Assembly (NCBI RefSeq): GCF_020439865.1
Contig: NZ_JAGRPF010000068.1
Location: forward strand, 1-51,558
Direction of reading: 5' to 3'
Length of the DNA: 51,558 nucleotides
Source: Prosthecobacter sp.
Lineage (GTDB): Bacteria; Verrucomicrobiota; Verrucomicrobiia; Verrucomicrobiales; Verrucomicrobiaceae
Shown: one piece after another, positions 1-9,062 of the stretch
Position numbering within the stretch: position 1 is the stretch's first letter
Layout: the number at the start of each line of letters is the position of its first letter
Made by a program: the position numbers and the translations under genes
The notes under the pieces: model-generated
Told to the model about the DNA's origin: nothing
Seen by the model: only the letters and a program-made list of their open reading frames with translations
Databases searched by the model: none

Positions 1-507
1 GCGAACACCACCGAGTTGGTGAATGAAATCGTCCGTCTCTCGACGCAGTTCGGCATTTTGACCGAATACACCGCCTTCCTCGCCGAGGAAGGAACCTCGC
101 TCGCGGCCGCACCGGCCAATGCAGCTCGTGCCAATAGCGTTTACAACGACAAGGCGATGAAAACGCGCAGCGGAGCTGCCTCCGTGTCGCAATCGGAGAA
201 CCTGAAGCGATCGGCCGAGTCGAAGCAGCTAAACGTCCGCAACCGCTACCTTGATGCCAAGATGGAAGCTGTCGAGATCACGAGCGTGCAGCAGTGTCAG
301 GCCGGCGCCCTGTTTAACAAAGGCAATCGCTGGACCGATGCGAACGCCGCCAAGGCCGAGCGTGCGCCGGACCGCACCGTCGAGATCGGGAGCACCGAGT
401 TTGGCCGCCTCGTGGACGAACTCGCCGCCGACAACCGGCAGGGCCTCCTCGCGCTGCGTGGCGAACTGCTTCTCGAGCATCGCGGCCAGATCGTGCTGGT
501 CCGCTGA
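1..507 (+). CDS. VIT/vWA-domain protein, C-terminal end (5' truncated by window edge)
   Basis: The frame is open from base 1 to a TGA at 505-507, so this is the end of a longer gene that begins outside the window. The visible part starts with a segment reading LSTQFGILTEYTAFLAEEG. That matches the stretch just after the vWA domain in VIT/vWA (inter-alpha-trypsin-inhibitor-like) proteins of Gram-negative bacteria. The rest, ending LLLEHRGQIVLVR, is the usual small C-terminal beta domain. The signal peptide, VIT and vWA domains would lie upstream and cannot be checked. It sits 33 bases before another vWA gene and a two-component system, so the four genes probably form one unit. The family assignment is fairly secure; the function (surface adhesion or protein binding) is inference. 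Confidence 0.75.
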   Translation, partial: ANTTELVNEIVRLSTQFGILTEYTAFLAEEGTSLAAAPANAARANSVYNDKAMKTRSGAASVSQSENLKRSAESKQLNVRNRYLDAKMEAVEITSVQQCQAGALFNKGNRWTDANAAKAERAPDRTVEIGSTEFGRLVDELAADNRQGLLALRGELLLEHRGQIVLVR

Positions 508-540
508 ATCTTTTTCCCATCCCAACACACCCACACATCC

Positions 541-1701
541 ATGAAAACCAAACACATCCTCACTGCCGCGGCCCTGACCGCGTGCATCGCCACCGCCAAG
601 GAAATCCCAAATCCCGCACCCGTGGCGGAAGTCGCCGTGGTCAATGCCACGCCCGACACACCCGTCGTGCAGATCGCCGTTTTGCTCGACACCAGCAGCA
701 GCATGAGCGGCCTCATCGAGCAGGCGAAGACTCAGCTCTGGAAGCTTGTGAACGAATTCATCACAGCCAAGCAGGACGGCAAAACGCCGATCGTTCAGGT
801 GGCGCTCTATGAGTATGGCAAGTCTTCGCTGCGCGCGGAAGAGAACTGGATCCGGCAGATTCAGCCGCTCACGCGTGATCTGGACAAGATCTCCGAAGAC
901 CTTTTCGCCCTCACAACGAACGGCGGCGACGAATACTGCGGCGCCGTGATTCAGCGTGCCACCCAAGACCTCGCCTGGGATGCGAATCCGAAGGTGTACA
1001 AAGCGATCTTCATCGCCGGCAACGAACCCTTCACCCAAGGGCCTGTTGATTCCAAGAAAAGCTGCCAGAACGCCATCGCGAAGGGCATCATCGTGAACAC
1101 GATCCACTGCGGCAGCGAATCCCAGGGCATCGCCGGGAATTGGAATCAAGGAGCGCTGCTCGCCGACGGCAAATACCTCGTGATCGACCAGAACCAGGCC
1201 ATCGTTCACATCGAGGCACCGCAGGACAAGGAAATCGTGAAGCTCAACGAGGAGCTGAACAAGACTTACATCTCCTACGGCAGTAAAGCAGCAGAAAGCA
1301 AAATGCGGCAGTCCATGCAGGACAGCAATGCTGCCGCGAAAGCCGAATCCGGCGCGCAGGTGCAGCGCGTCATCAGCAAGGCCAGCGCGAACTATTGCAA
1401 CAACGCCTGGGACCTCGTCGATGCCTGCAAGCAGAAGGACTTCGACATCAGCAAGGTCAAGGAAGCCGATCTTCCCGAAGAGATGAAAAAGATGAGCGTC
1501 GATGAACGGAAGGCCTACATCGTCAAGAAAACCGCCGAGCGTGACGAGATTCAGAAAAAGGTTCTCACCTTGAACAAGGAACGCGAAGCCTACGTCAGCG
1601 CCAAGCGCAAGGAGTCCGCCAAGACCGACACGCTGGACACCGCGATGGTGAAGGCCCTCCGCACGCAGGCCGAGAAAAAAGGCATCGCGTGGGAGAAGTA
1701 G
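541..1701 (+). CDS. Secreted von Willebrand factor A domain protein
   Basis: A 386-residue protein with an N-terminal signal peptide (about residues 1-19, basic MKTK then an Ala-rich core). A vWA domain follows at about 43-230. The metal-ion-dependent adhesion site is intact as D50-T-S52-S-S54, and a GGDEYCG segment near residue 125 may hold the next metal-site residue. The C-terminal third (about 240-386) is Lys/Glu-rich and probably helical or coiled-coil, without a domain I recognise. The gene lies between the VIT/vWA fragment and the response regulator, all on the plus strand with short gaps. Family knowledge suggests an exported metal-dependent protein-binding module. The ligand is unknown. 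Confidence 0.82.
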   Translation: MKTKHILTAAALTACIATAKEIPNPAPVAEVAVVNATPDTPVVQIAVLLDTSSSMSGLIEQAKTQLWKLVNEFITAKQDGKTPIVQVALYEYGKSSLRAEENWIRQIQPLTRDLDKISEDLFALTTNGGDEYCGAVIQRATQDLAWDANPKVYKAIFIAGNEPFTQGPVDSKKSCQNAIAKGIIVNTIHCGSESQGIAGNWNQGALLADGKYLVIDQNQAIVHIEAPQDKEIVKLNEELNKTYISYGSKAAESKMRQSMQDSNAAAKAESGAQVQRVISKASANYCNNAWDLVDACKQKDFDISKVKEADLPEEMKKMSVDERKAYIVKKTAERDEIQKKVLTLNKEREAYVSAKRKESAKTDTLDTAMVKALRTQAEKKGIAWEK

Positions 1702-1719
1702 AACCTTTAACCTTCCGCC

Positions 1720-2406
1720 ATGCCTTCCACCATCCTCGTTGTTGAAGACGACGCCGCGATTCGTCGCGGCGTCCTGGATGCGCTCAAGTTCGCCGGTCAT
1801 ACGACGCTTGAAGCGGGCGATGGTGACAAAGGCCTGAAGCTGGCCCTGAGCGCCACTTTTGACCTCATGCTGCTCGACCTCGTGCTGCCTCACGCGAGTG
1901 GCTTCGACATCTTGAAGGCTTTGCGCCGCGAGCGACCGGGGACGCCGGTGATCATTCTTTCCGCTCGTGGCGAGGAGAATGATCGCGTGCGCGGTCTGCG
2001 ACTCGGCGCGGACGACTACGTCGTGAAACCCTTCAGCGTGCGTGAATTGCTCGCCCGTGTCGAAGCCGTGCTGCGCCGCGCCCCGGAACGCCAGCCGGTG
2101 AGTGAAACGCTCGCGCTGGCCGTGGCGACCATCGATTTCGGCCAGAGCGAAGCGCGCTTCGAGAATGGCGACCGTGCCGAGCTCTCCGAGCGTGAGCGCG
2201 ATGTGTTGCGCTACCTCGCCTTGAACCGCGGGCGCCCCGTTTCGCGCGAAGAACTGCTGCAACGCGTGTGGCACATCGACAACAAGCAGACCGAGACACG
2301 TACCGTGGACATGCACATCGCCAATCTGCGTCACAAACTCCGCGACGATGCCGAATCACCTCAGATGATCGTCACTGTTCGCGGCAAAGGCTACCAGCTC
2401 GTGTGA
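1720..2406 (+). CDS. OmpR/PhoB-family response regulator
   Basis: A 228-residue DNA-binding response regulator. The receiver domain (1-120) has the acidic pair D10/D11, the phospho-acceptor D53 in LLDLVLP, S81 as the switch Ser/Thr, and K103 in the KPF motif. The C-terminal winged-helix effector domain (about 130-228) carries the typical VSREELLQRVW and RTVDMHIANLRHKL segments and ends in GKGYQLV. The histidine kinase starts 10 bases downstream and is its obvious partner. The two preceding vWA genes are plausible targets because they lie in the same unit. The start is the ATG at 1720, 18 bases after the previous stop. Confidence 0.95.
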   Translation: MPSTILVVEDDAAIRRGVLDALKFAGHTTLEAGDGDKGLKLALSATFDLMLLDLVLPHASGFDILKALRRERPGTPVIILSARGEENDRVRGLRLGADDYVVKPFSVRELLARVEAVLRRAPERQPVSETLALAVATIDFGQSEARFENGDRAELSERERDVLRYLALNRGRPVSREELLQRVWHIDNKQTETRTVDMHIANLRHKLRDDAESPQMIVTVRGKGYQLV

Positions 2407-2416
2407 AATCACCGTC

Positions 2417-4564
2417 ATGCGCAAACCACTCCACATCTGGATCACCTTCCTCGCCTGCTTCGGGCTGCTGCTCGCGGCGATGGCGTGGGTGAGCTGGCAC
2501 ACGCTGGCGCTGGAGCGCACGCGTGAAGAGGCGGCCAGGGATGCGGACCAGCAGGAGCGCGTGCGGCTGGCGCTGTGGCGGCTGGACTTCCAGGCGAGTG
2601 CGCTGCTGATGCGCGAGAACGCACGACCGCCAACCGACTTCCGGCCCTTTCACGCGCCAGAAGGTCTGGTGAACAAGGCCTACGCCAATGTGGCGAAAGG
2701 CGACGTGCTCGTGCCATCGCCCTTGCTGGCCGAGGTGCCGGAGCATGTGCTGCTGCATTTCCAGATGGACGCCCGCGGCCAGGTGATGTCGCCGCAGGTG
2801 CCTCAAAATGACGAACGCGTGCTGGCGCTGGCTCAGTTCATCAACGCGGACGATCTCACACGCAGCGAGCAGCGTCTGAGTGGTCTGCGCGAACTGTTGG
2901 CACAGCCGTCGAATCCGATCACACCTCAGGACAAGGTTTCCGTGTCGTCATGGAACCTGCGTCGCTCTCCGGTGGCCGAACCGGCGGCGCCACCGGTTCT
3001 CAATCGCCGTTTGCTGACGGAAGCGGCCTGTGTGAACGCGTTCGACCTCGACGACACGCAGCAGCAACTGGACGCAAGTGATGCCAACCTTCCTCGGCAT
3101 GCGGCGTGGGCGGTGCAGCAAGGGCAGGTGGCGCAGCAGCAGTCCCTTTACAACATCGCAGAAAACTCATTTCGAAATCGTGCGGTCAATGCCCAGGCTG
3201 AGGAGGCGATCAAGCAGCAGCCGACGATCAAGATGAAGGAAGCCCCCGCCAAACCCGTCACGAAAGCCGAGACGGTCGATGCCAAAGAAGCGTTCGCCAT
3301 GAAGAAGGCGGAAGCGAAGATGGAGTCAGGCGCCGTGGCGATGGTCCCAGCGCCACCTCCGGCCGCTGCGAGCGCGATGCCGTCTCTCGCCGCGGCGGAT
3401 CCCTTTGGAGGAGCCCAGGCCGATGTCTCCGCCGGTGGCGGTGCGCCCATGGACAAGGCGATTGCCTCACGCAAAAGCACGCCGGCTGCGAACAGTTCGC
3501 GGCCCTTCCAAGGTGTATGGCTCGGTAAGAATCTCATCCTCACGCGCGAGGCCTTCGTGGACGGCGTTCGCATGGTGCAGGGCGTGTGGCTGGACTGGCC
3601 GGAACTGCATGCCGCGTGGCTGCGCGAGATCACGGATCTGTTTCCTGATGCCAAACTGGAACCCGCCGCCAATGCGAACGTCGGCACACGGCCCACCGAC
3701 GATCCGCTGCGGTTCGCCGCGTTGCCGGTGCGGCTGGTGCCTGGTGTCATCCAGTTGCCGCCATTGCCGTTCTGGACGCCGTTGCGCCGGTCGCTCGCCA
3801 TCGCGCTCGCGTGTGTGGTTCTAGCGGCTGCCGCAGTCGGTCTCGTGCTGTTTGGCACCGTGGCGCTCAGCGAACGACGTGCGGCCTTCGTATCCGCCGT
3901 CACGCATGAGCTGCGCACGCCACTGACGACGTTCCGGCTGTATTCCGAGATGCTTGCGGACGGCATGGTGGCGGATGAAGCGCAGCGGAAGACTTATCTC
4001 GACACCCTGAGCGGCGAAGCAGGACGCTTGAGTCATCTCGTCGAGAATGTGCTCGCGTATGCGCGGCTCGAGCGCGGCAGCGGCCAGGCGCGTGCGGAAA
4101 ACATCACGATCGGCGAGTTGCTGGACCGCATCCTGCCGCGCCTGAAGCAGCGCGCTGACGATTGCCGCATGGAGGTGCGCGTGCATGCCACGGACGCTGA
4201 TCGCAAAACGCAGCTGCACATCGACGCGGCGGCGGTGGAACAAATCCTTTTCAATCTCGTCGACAACGCCTGCAAATACGCCGCTCCGCGTGCCGCGGAG
4301 CCGGTGATACATGTCGAAGCCGACACGAGCGGTAAATTCGCCATGCTGCGCGTGCGCGATTCCGGCGGCGGCATTTCACGCAGCGAACGGCGGCGCATTT
4401 TTCATCCGTTTCACAAAAGCGCCGATCAGGCCGCCCACTCAGCGCCCGGCGTCGGACTCGGTCTTGCCTTGTGCCGTCGTCTCGCGACCGCGCTCGGTGG
4501 CGCGATCACGCTCGACACCGCGACGAAGGACGGCGCCTGCTTTGTGCTGCGACTTCCGAAGTGA
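2417..4564 (+). CDS. Sensor histidine kinase with a very large low-complexity periplasmic domain
   Basis: A 715-residue membrane kinase. TM1 is about residues 7-28 and TM2 about 461-483. The roughly 430-residue loop between them is presumably periplasmic. Residues 265-355 are rich in Ala, Pro, Lys and Met and look disordered. TM2 runs almost directly into the HisKA domain with no HAMP in between; the phospho-acceptor is H497 in VTHELRTPLTTF. The ATPase domain shows the N box near 612-623 (LFNLVDNACKYA), a G1-type RDSGGGI and a G2-type GVGLGLAL. It is paired with the response regulator just upstream. The sensory region is not a PAS, Cache or other domain that I recognise, so the signal is unknown. 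Confidence 0.92.
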   Translation: MRKPLHIWITFLACFGLLLAAMAWVSWHTLALERTREEAARDADQQERVRLALWRLDFQASALLMRENARPPTDFRPFHAPEGLVNKAYANVAKGDVLVPSPLLAEVPEHVLLHFQMDARGQVMSPQVPQNDERVLALAQFINADDLTRSEQRLSGLRELLAQPSNPITPQDKVSVSSWNLRRSPVAEPAAPPVLNRRLLTEAACVNAFDLDDTQQQLDASDANLPRHAAWAVQQGQVAQQQSLYNIAENSFRNRAVNAQAEEAIKQQPTIKMKEAPAKPVTKAETVDAKEAFAMKKAEAKMESGAVAMVPAPPPAAASAMPSLAAADPFGGAQADVSAGGGAPMDKAIASRKSTPAANSSRPFQGVWLGKNLILTREAFVDGVRMVQGVWLDWPELHAAWLREITDLFPDAKLEPAANANVGTRPTDDPLRFAALPVRLVPGVIQLPPLPFWTPLRRSLAIALACVVLAAAAVGLVLFGTVALSERRAAFVSAVTHELRTPLTTFRLYSEMLADGMVADEAQRKTYLDTLSGEAGRLSHLVENVLAYARLERGSGQARAENITIGELLDRILPRLKQRADDCRMEVRVHATDADRKTQLHIDAAAVEQILFNLVDNACKYAAPRAAEPVIHVEADTSGKFAMLRVRDSGGGISRSERRRIFHPFHKSADQAAHSAPGVGLGLALCRRLATALGGAITLDTATKDGACFVLRLPK

Positions 4565-5005
4565 TCAGCGCTCACCTGCAAGCGTGACGGTCCCAGAGAG
4601 GATCACGTTGTCAGCATCATCGCGTATTTCTCCTGCCACCTGACCGAGCGTGTCCATGACGGCCTGCAGCGTGCCGCTGATGTGAATCGACTGACCGGGC
4701 GTGATGCTGCCGAGGATCTTGATCTGTCGCACCGCGGTGAGACGAAGGTTCTTCAGCGGCACCTCCCCTGGGCGGGTTTGCACGAGAATGCCGCCGAGCT
4801 GGGCCAGCGCCTCGACCATGAGCACACCGGGCATGAGCGGCGCATTCGGAAAATGGCCGCGCAGGAATTCCTCGTCGCCCTTGAGCTTCCACACCGCTTT
4901 GGCGGAGACGCCTGGGACGAGTTCAGTGAGTTCGTCGATGAAGCGAAACTCCAAACCGTGCGGCAGGGAGGAAAGCGCTTGAACAAGATCGGCGGGCGGT
5001 GGCAT
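4565..5005 (-). CDS. FabZ-like hot-dog-fold 3-hydroxyacyl-ACP dehydratase
   Basis: A 146-residue single hot-dog-fold protein, the usual FabZ length. The catalytic segment GHFPNAPLMPGVLMVEALAQ has the active-site His (in GHFP) and Glu (in VEALAQ) in FabZ spacing. Family members dehydrate 3-hydroxyacyl-ACP in fatty-acid or related chain synthesis. The gene abuts the histidine kinase tail to tail, with its stop next to the kinase stop. It is divergent from the PlsC-type acyltransferase 56 bases away. That company, an acyltransferase plus a GT2 enzyme, suggests an accessory pathway (lipid modification or an aryl-polyene-like product) more than the housekeeping FabZ, but no ketosynthase is visible here. 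Confidence 0.85.
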   Translation of the reverse strand: MPPPADLVQALSSLPHGLEFRFIDELTELVPGVSAKAVWKLKGDEEFLRGHFPNAPLMPGVLMVEALAQLGGILVQTRPGEVPLKNLRLTAVRQIKILGSITPGQSIHISGTLQAVMDTLGQVAGEIRDDADNVILSGTVTLAGER

Positions 5006-5061
5006 GCTCCGGTCTTATTCAGGAAACCCCGTCAGAGCAATCGCCAAGATGCGCGCCGGTC

Positions 5062-5829
5062 ATGAACCGTGCGCTCAGGGGAGCATGGCTGCTGATCGTG
5101 CTCGTGCTGAGCATGGCCTACTGGGCGGTCGGCGGGCTGTTGTTTGTCGTGGCAGGACTGGTGCTCGCACCCCTGCTTTCGTCTGAGGCGTCCCGCGCTC
5201 TCGGCCAGCAGATGCTGCAGGCGGCGTTCCGTGTATTTCTCGCAATGCTGCGTCTGTGCGGGGTCTTTGAATGCGAGTTTGTCGGCTTCGAGGGGCTGCA
5301 TGGCGTGACCGGCGGGCTGATCATCGCGCCGAATCATCCGGCCCTGTGGGATGCGGTCTTTGTCATCGCCAAGGTGGGCGGGCTGCGCTGCATCTTGAAA
5401 GCCTCGCTCATGCACAATCCATTCCTGCGAGGCGGAGCGAAGCTGGCGGGCTTCATTCCCAACAAGCCCGCGCACAAGATGCTGCAGCATTCCATCGAAG
5501 CGCTTCGCCAGGGCGACCGGCTGCTGTTTTTCCCCGAAGGAACCCGGACACGGAAGGAGGAAGGCGTCATCAACAGCTTTCAGGGCGGTCTCGGCATCAT
5601 CGCCACCCAATCGAGCGCTCCGGTGTGGCCGGTGTTCATCGAGACGAACAGCGACTATCTCCGCAAAGGCTGGCCGCTCTGGCGTCTGCCGGACAAAAAG
5701 ATCAAGCTGCGCATCACGCTGGGCGAGCCGCTCGCCAGCCCGGCGGACGAAGGCGCGACGGCCTTCTCCGAGCGTCTGCGTGAAGTGTACGTGAACGCGC
5801 TGGGCGACAGTCCAAAATCGACGCCCTGA
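5062..5829 (+). CDS. 1-acyl-sn-glycerol-3-phosphate acyltransferase family (PlsC-like)
   Basis: A 255-residue membrane-bound acyltransferase. An N-terminal hydrophobic helix pair (about 8-40) is followed by the acyltransferase motifs: NHPALWD with H92 and D97 (the HX4D catalytic dyad) and FPEGTR at 157-162. These enzymes transfer acyl chains to lysophosphatidate or related acceptors at the inner membrane. The frame stays open to a GTG at 4999, but the ATG at 5062 gives a cleaner N-terminus beginning just before the first hydrophobic segment. The GT2 gene follows after 66 bases on the same strand. The acceptor is uncertain, because PlsC homologues also acylate ornithine lipids and lipid A precursors. 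Confidence 0.88.
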   Translation: MNRALRGAWLLIVLVLSMAYWAVGGLLFVVAGLVLAPLLSSEASRALGQQMLQAAFRVFLAMLRLCGVFECEFVGFEGLHGVTGGLIIAPNHPALWDAVFVIAKVGGLRCILKASLMHNPFLRGGAKLAGFIPNKPAHKMLQHSIEALRQGDRLLFFPEGTRTRKEEGVINSFQGGLGIIATQSSAPVWPVFIETNSDYLRKGWPLWRLPDKKIKLRITLGEPLASPADEGATAFSERLREVYVNALGDSPKSTP

Positions 5830-5895
5830 ACGGGGCTGGATTTCAACTTGCGGCGGGGGGCATTATCGTGTCCATCACGCCTCCCTTGTCGGCGC

Positions 5896-6669
5896 ATGAA
5901 GCTTCAGATTCTCATTCCCAGCTACAACACCGGACGCCTGCTGGCGGACACGGTGCTTCACGCGCTGGAACACTGGAGTGACGTATGTGTGGTGCTCGAC
6001 GGCAGCACTGACGGCAGCGAGAAGGCCGTGGAGGTCATGCAGCCCTCACATCCCGGGCTGCGTTTGATCAAACAGCCCTGCAACTGTGGCAAAGGTGCCG
6101 CCGTGCTGCGCGGCGCCGAAGCCGCCAAAGCCGCAGGATTCACCCACGTGCTCACCATGGATGCCGACGGTCAGCACCCGGCAGAGTGGATTCCGAAGTT
6201 CGTGCAGCTCGCCGAGGCACATCCTCAGGCGGTGCTTTTTGGCAAACCCGTCTTCGGCCCCGAGGCACCGCAACTCCGCGTGCAGGGCCGTCGCATTTCC
6301 AACGGATGGGCGAATCTCGAAACACTCGGCTGGGGCATCGGAGACTCGCTCTTTGGCATGCGGGTCTATCCCGTGCAGGCTTTGCTGGACGCGTTCCGCA
6401 GCACGTGGTTTGCAAGACGTTTTGATTTCGACACCGAAGTGGCCGTGCGCGTGTGCTGGCTGGGCGTGCCGACGATCAATGTGCCCACTCCCGTGCGCTA
6501 TCTCACGCAGGCGGAAGGCGGCGTCTCACAATTTCGCTATGTGCGTGACAATGCGCTGCTCACCTGGATGCATGCGCGTCTGATGATCAGCTTCATGCTG
6601 CGTCTGCCGTTTCTTCTCTGGCGCGCACTTCGAGGAGGCAATCCGCTGAAAAATATCGTCGTCGACTGA
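5896..6669 (+). CDS. Family 2 glycosyltransferase (dolichyl-phosphate-sugar synthase-like)
   Basis: A 257-residue GT-A fold glycosyltransferase. The N-terminus MKLQILIPSYN, the VLDGSTDGS segment (D35) and the metal-binding DAD in TMDADGQHP (about 89-91) are diagnostic of GT2. A hydrophobic segment near the C-terminus (SFMLRLPFLLWRAL) may anchor it to the membrane. The open frame extends to 5848, but the ATG at 5896 matches the family N-terminus exactly. It directly follows a PlsC-like acyltransferase, and a FabZ-like gene diverges from that pair. This arrangement is seen in some glycolipid and aryl-polyene gene clusters, which is suggestive only. Confidence 0.88.
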   Translation: MKLQILIPSYNTGRLLADTVLHALEHWSDVCVVLDGSTDGSEKAVEVMQPSHPGLRLIKQPCNCGKGAAVLRGAEAAKAAGFTHVLTMDADGQHPAEWIPKFVQLAEAHPQAVLFGKPVFGPEAPQLRVQGRRISNGWANLETLGWGIGDSLFGMRVYPVQALLDAFRSTWFARRFDFDTEVAVRVCWLGVPTINVPTPVRYLTQAEGGVSQFRYVRDNALLTWMHARLMISFMLRLPFLLWRALRGGNPLKNIVVD

Positions 6670-6700
6670 TGGGCGGCACAGATCGCGGCGTTTTCATCTC

Positions 6701-8068
6701 ATGCGAACGCTGCTCCTGTTTCTCGTTTTCGGTGCCGGCCTCCACGCCGCGCCTAACATTCTACTCATCGTCGCCGATGATCAGCGTCCGGACACGATTC
6801 GCGCGCTTGGCAATGCGGTCATCGAAACACCGCACCTCGACCGTCTGGCGGCGCAGGGGACCTCGTTCACACGTGCGTATTCGGGCTATCCCATCTGCTA
6901 TGCCAGCCGTGCGCAGATCCTGACGGGAAACCCGGCCTTCAGGGCGTTGTCGAAGTATCCGGGCAGCGTGGTGAATCCCCAACTCGCCACGATGGCGGGC
7001 ACACTGCAAAAGGCGGGCTATCACACCTGCTACACGGGCAAGTGGCACAACGACGGCCATCCGATGCAGCGCGGTTATACCACAACGAGCGGACTCTATT
7101 CCAGCGGCGGGGCGAAGGGTGTCACGCAGCCGGACATCGATGACCGTGGTCGTCCGCTCACGGGTTATCGAGGCTGGACCTTCAAAGACGCCGACAACAA
7201 AACCGAACTCGACAAAGGCGTCGGCCTGCAGCCGGACAACAGCCGGCATGTCGCTGACGGCGCCATCCGCGGCATTCAAACCGCGCCGAAGGACAAGCCG
7301 TGGTTTGTGCACGTGAACTTCGCTTTTCCACACGATCCGCGCATGTGGCCTGCGGGCATGAAGGACCGCTACGACGCGGCGAAGATGGTGCTGCCGGCGA
7401 ACTTCGCGAAGGACCACCCCTTTGATCACGGTAACCGCGGCGGCCGCGATGAAGTCCTGCTCTCCATCCCGCGTGTCGAAAGCGAGGTGAAAGAGGAACT
7501 CGCGCTCTACTACGCCATGATCACCGATCTCGATGCGAACCTCGGTCGCATCCTCGATGCGCTGCCATCGTTTGAAGACACCATCATCATCTTCACAAGC
7601 GACCAGGGGCTTGCGCTCGGCAGCCATGGCCTGCTCGGCAAGCAGAACGAATACGAGCACAGCATCCGCAGCCCCTTCATCATCTGCGGTCCCGGCCTGC
7701 CGAAGGGCGATCGCAGCACGGCGCTCATCAACCTGAACGACATCTTTCCAACGCTCTGCGATCTCTCCGGTGTTGCGATTCCCTCCACGGTGCAGGCCAG
7801 AAGCATCGTTCCGTTGCTGCGCCATCAGGCGGATCGCATCCACGATTACGCCTACGGCACCTTCACGAACACCCAGCGCATGATCTGCGACGAACGCTGG
7901 AAGCTCATCCGCTATCCCCAGGTCGGCCGCGAGCAGCTCTTTGATCTTCGAAGCGATCCCGATGAACGCCGCGACCTCAGCGCCGACCCGGCGCAACAAA
8001 CCCGGCTCGAAGAGCTGAAGGCGAAATTGCAGGCGTGGTGCCGCGAGAATGGAGATCCTGATTTGTGA
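6701..8068 (+). CDS. Secreted sulfatase with CxAxR formylglycine motif
   Basis: A 455-residue sulfatase with a signal peptide (1-17, ending LHAAP). [13 protein letters not shown] supplies the N-terminal metal-binding aspartates. The modification site is C66-Y-A68-S-R70, with Ala where most type I sulfatases have Pro; this fits the wider (C/S)-x-(P/A)-x-R consensus. Further family segments are GKWHNDGHP and [15 protein letters not shown]. It ends with the usual C-terminal subdomain ([19 protein letters not shown]). The overall look is closest to iduronate-2-sulfatase/choline-sulfatase-type proteins. Cys66 needs a formylglycine-generating enzyme, which is not in this window. It opens a long plus-strand run of exported enzymes, suggesting attack on a sulfated polysaccharide. 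The substrate is unknown. Confidence 0.92.
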   Translation: MRTLLLFLVFGAGLHAAPNILLIVADDQRPDTIRALGNAVIETPHLDRLAAQGTSFTRAYSGYPICYASRAQILTGNPAFRALSKYPGSVVNPQLATMAGTLQKAGYHTCYTGKWHNDGHPMQRGYTTTSGLYSSGGAKGVTQPDIDDRGRPLTGYRGWTFKDADNKTELDKGVGLQPDNSRHVADGAIRGIQTAPKDKPWFVHVNFAFPHDPRMWPAGMKDRYDAAKMVLPANFAKDHPFDHGNRGGRDEVLLSIPRVESEVKEELALYYAMITDLDANLGRILDALPSFEDTIIIFTSDQGLALGSHGLLGKQNEYEHSIRSPFIICGPGLPKGDRSTALINLNDIFPTLCDLSGVAIPSTVQARSIVPLLRHQADRIHDYAYGTFTNTQRMICDERWKLIRYPQVGREQLFDLRSDPDERRDLSADPAQQTRLEELKAKLQAWCRENGDPDL

Positions 8069-8126
8069 CTGGACGCAGGCCTGCTTTTTCGCAACGTTCC
8101 CTCCGCGGCCAACCACGCGTCCTTCC

Positions 8127-9056
8127 ATGAAAACGCATCGCCTCTTCCCTCTGCTGGCGGCTCTGATCGTCAGCCTCCTCACCTCCGGCACCAGCCACGC
8201 TCAGAAGGCCCCGCGCCAGACAGCGAAGCCCAGGCCCGACCTTGTCAAGGTGCACTACGGCGACCATGAACGCCAGGTGCTCGACTTTTGGAAAGCCAAG
8301 TCCGACAAGCCCACACCGCTCGTCGTCTTCATCCATGGCGGTGGTTTCCGCGCAGGCAGCAAGGAGGGCATTCCCGCCTCGCTCTTCGCCCTGTTGGACA
8401 AAGGCATCTCGCTGATGGCGATCAATTATCGCTTCTCGCCCGGTGTCACCTTTCCCGCGCACTACATGGACAGCGCGCGTTCGATCCAGTACGCACGCCA
8501 TCATGCCAAGGAATGGAACATTGACCCGACACGCATCGGCGCGACGGGCGGATCCGCCGGCGCAGGCACTTCGCTGTGGATCGGCTTCCATGACGACATG
8601 GCCGACCCGAAGAACGCTGACCCTGTGCTGCGCGAGTCCACACGGCTGAGCTGCATGGCCGTCTCCGGCGCGCAGACCTCGTACGACCCCTTCGTCATCA
8701 AGGAATGGGTCGGCGAGGCGGCGGCCAATCATCCGGCGCTCGAAGGTTTCTATGGTCTCAAGCGCGACCAGTACGAGACGCCCGCCGCGCGCGAGATGTT
8801 TAAAAAGGCTGCGCCCATCACCTACCTGACCAAAGACGATCCTCCCGTGTATGCGTTTTACAACGAGCCGCGCGGACCCGTGCCCCCGGATGCGAAGCCC
8901 GGCACCGGCATTCATCACATCAACTTCGGTCTCAAGCTCAAGGAGCAGATGGACCGGCTCGGCATCGAATGCACGATCCGCCACGCCGACGAAAAGGCGA
9001 GCTACGCGCAGGAGGCAAACGAGTTTTTCATCAAGCACCTGCTCGGCACGAAGTGA
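8127..9056 (+). CDS. Secreted alpha/beta hydrolase (esterase/lipase, HGGG type)
   Basis: A 309-residue exported hydrolase. The signal peptide is about residues 1-25 (ending SHAQ). The oxyanion-hole motif HGGG is at 70-73 and the nucleophile elbow GGSAG at 141-145 gives Ser143. This is the hormone-sensitive-lipase/BD-FAE-like branch of esterases. The acid and His of the triad are not obvious from motif alone; RHADEK near the C-terminus is a candidate. The frame opens at 8049 inside the sulfatase gene, but the ATG at 8127 starts a proper signal peptide. It lies 6 bases before the PQQ sugar dehydrogenase gene. Deacetylation or de-esterification of a polysaccharide is plausible. Confidence 0.85.
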   Translation: MKTHRLFPLLAALIVSLLTSGTSHAQKAPRQTAKPRPDLVKVHYGDHERQVLDFWKAKSDKPTPLVVFIHGGGFRAGSKEGIPASLFALLDKGISLMAINYRFSPGVTFPAHYMDSARSIQYARHHAKEWNIDPTRIGATGGSAGAGTSLWIGFHDDMADPKNADPVLRESTRLSCMAVSGAQTSYDPFVIKEWVGEAAANHPALEGFYGLKRDQYETPAAREMFKKAAPITYLTKDDPPVYAFYNEPRGPVPPDAKPGTGIHHINFGLKLKEQMDRLGIECTIRHADEKASYAQEANEFFIKHLLGTK

Positions 9057-9062
9057 GCCGCC

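Noticed and set aside
229..2334. A 701-residue minus-strand open frame over the vWA and response-regulator genes
   Set aside because: It is a reading shadow of strongly typed plus-strand genes: no family motif, odd Asp/Val/Gly/Leu-rich composition and no start context.
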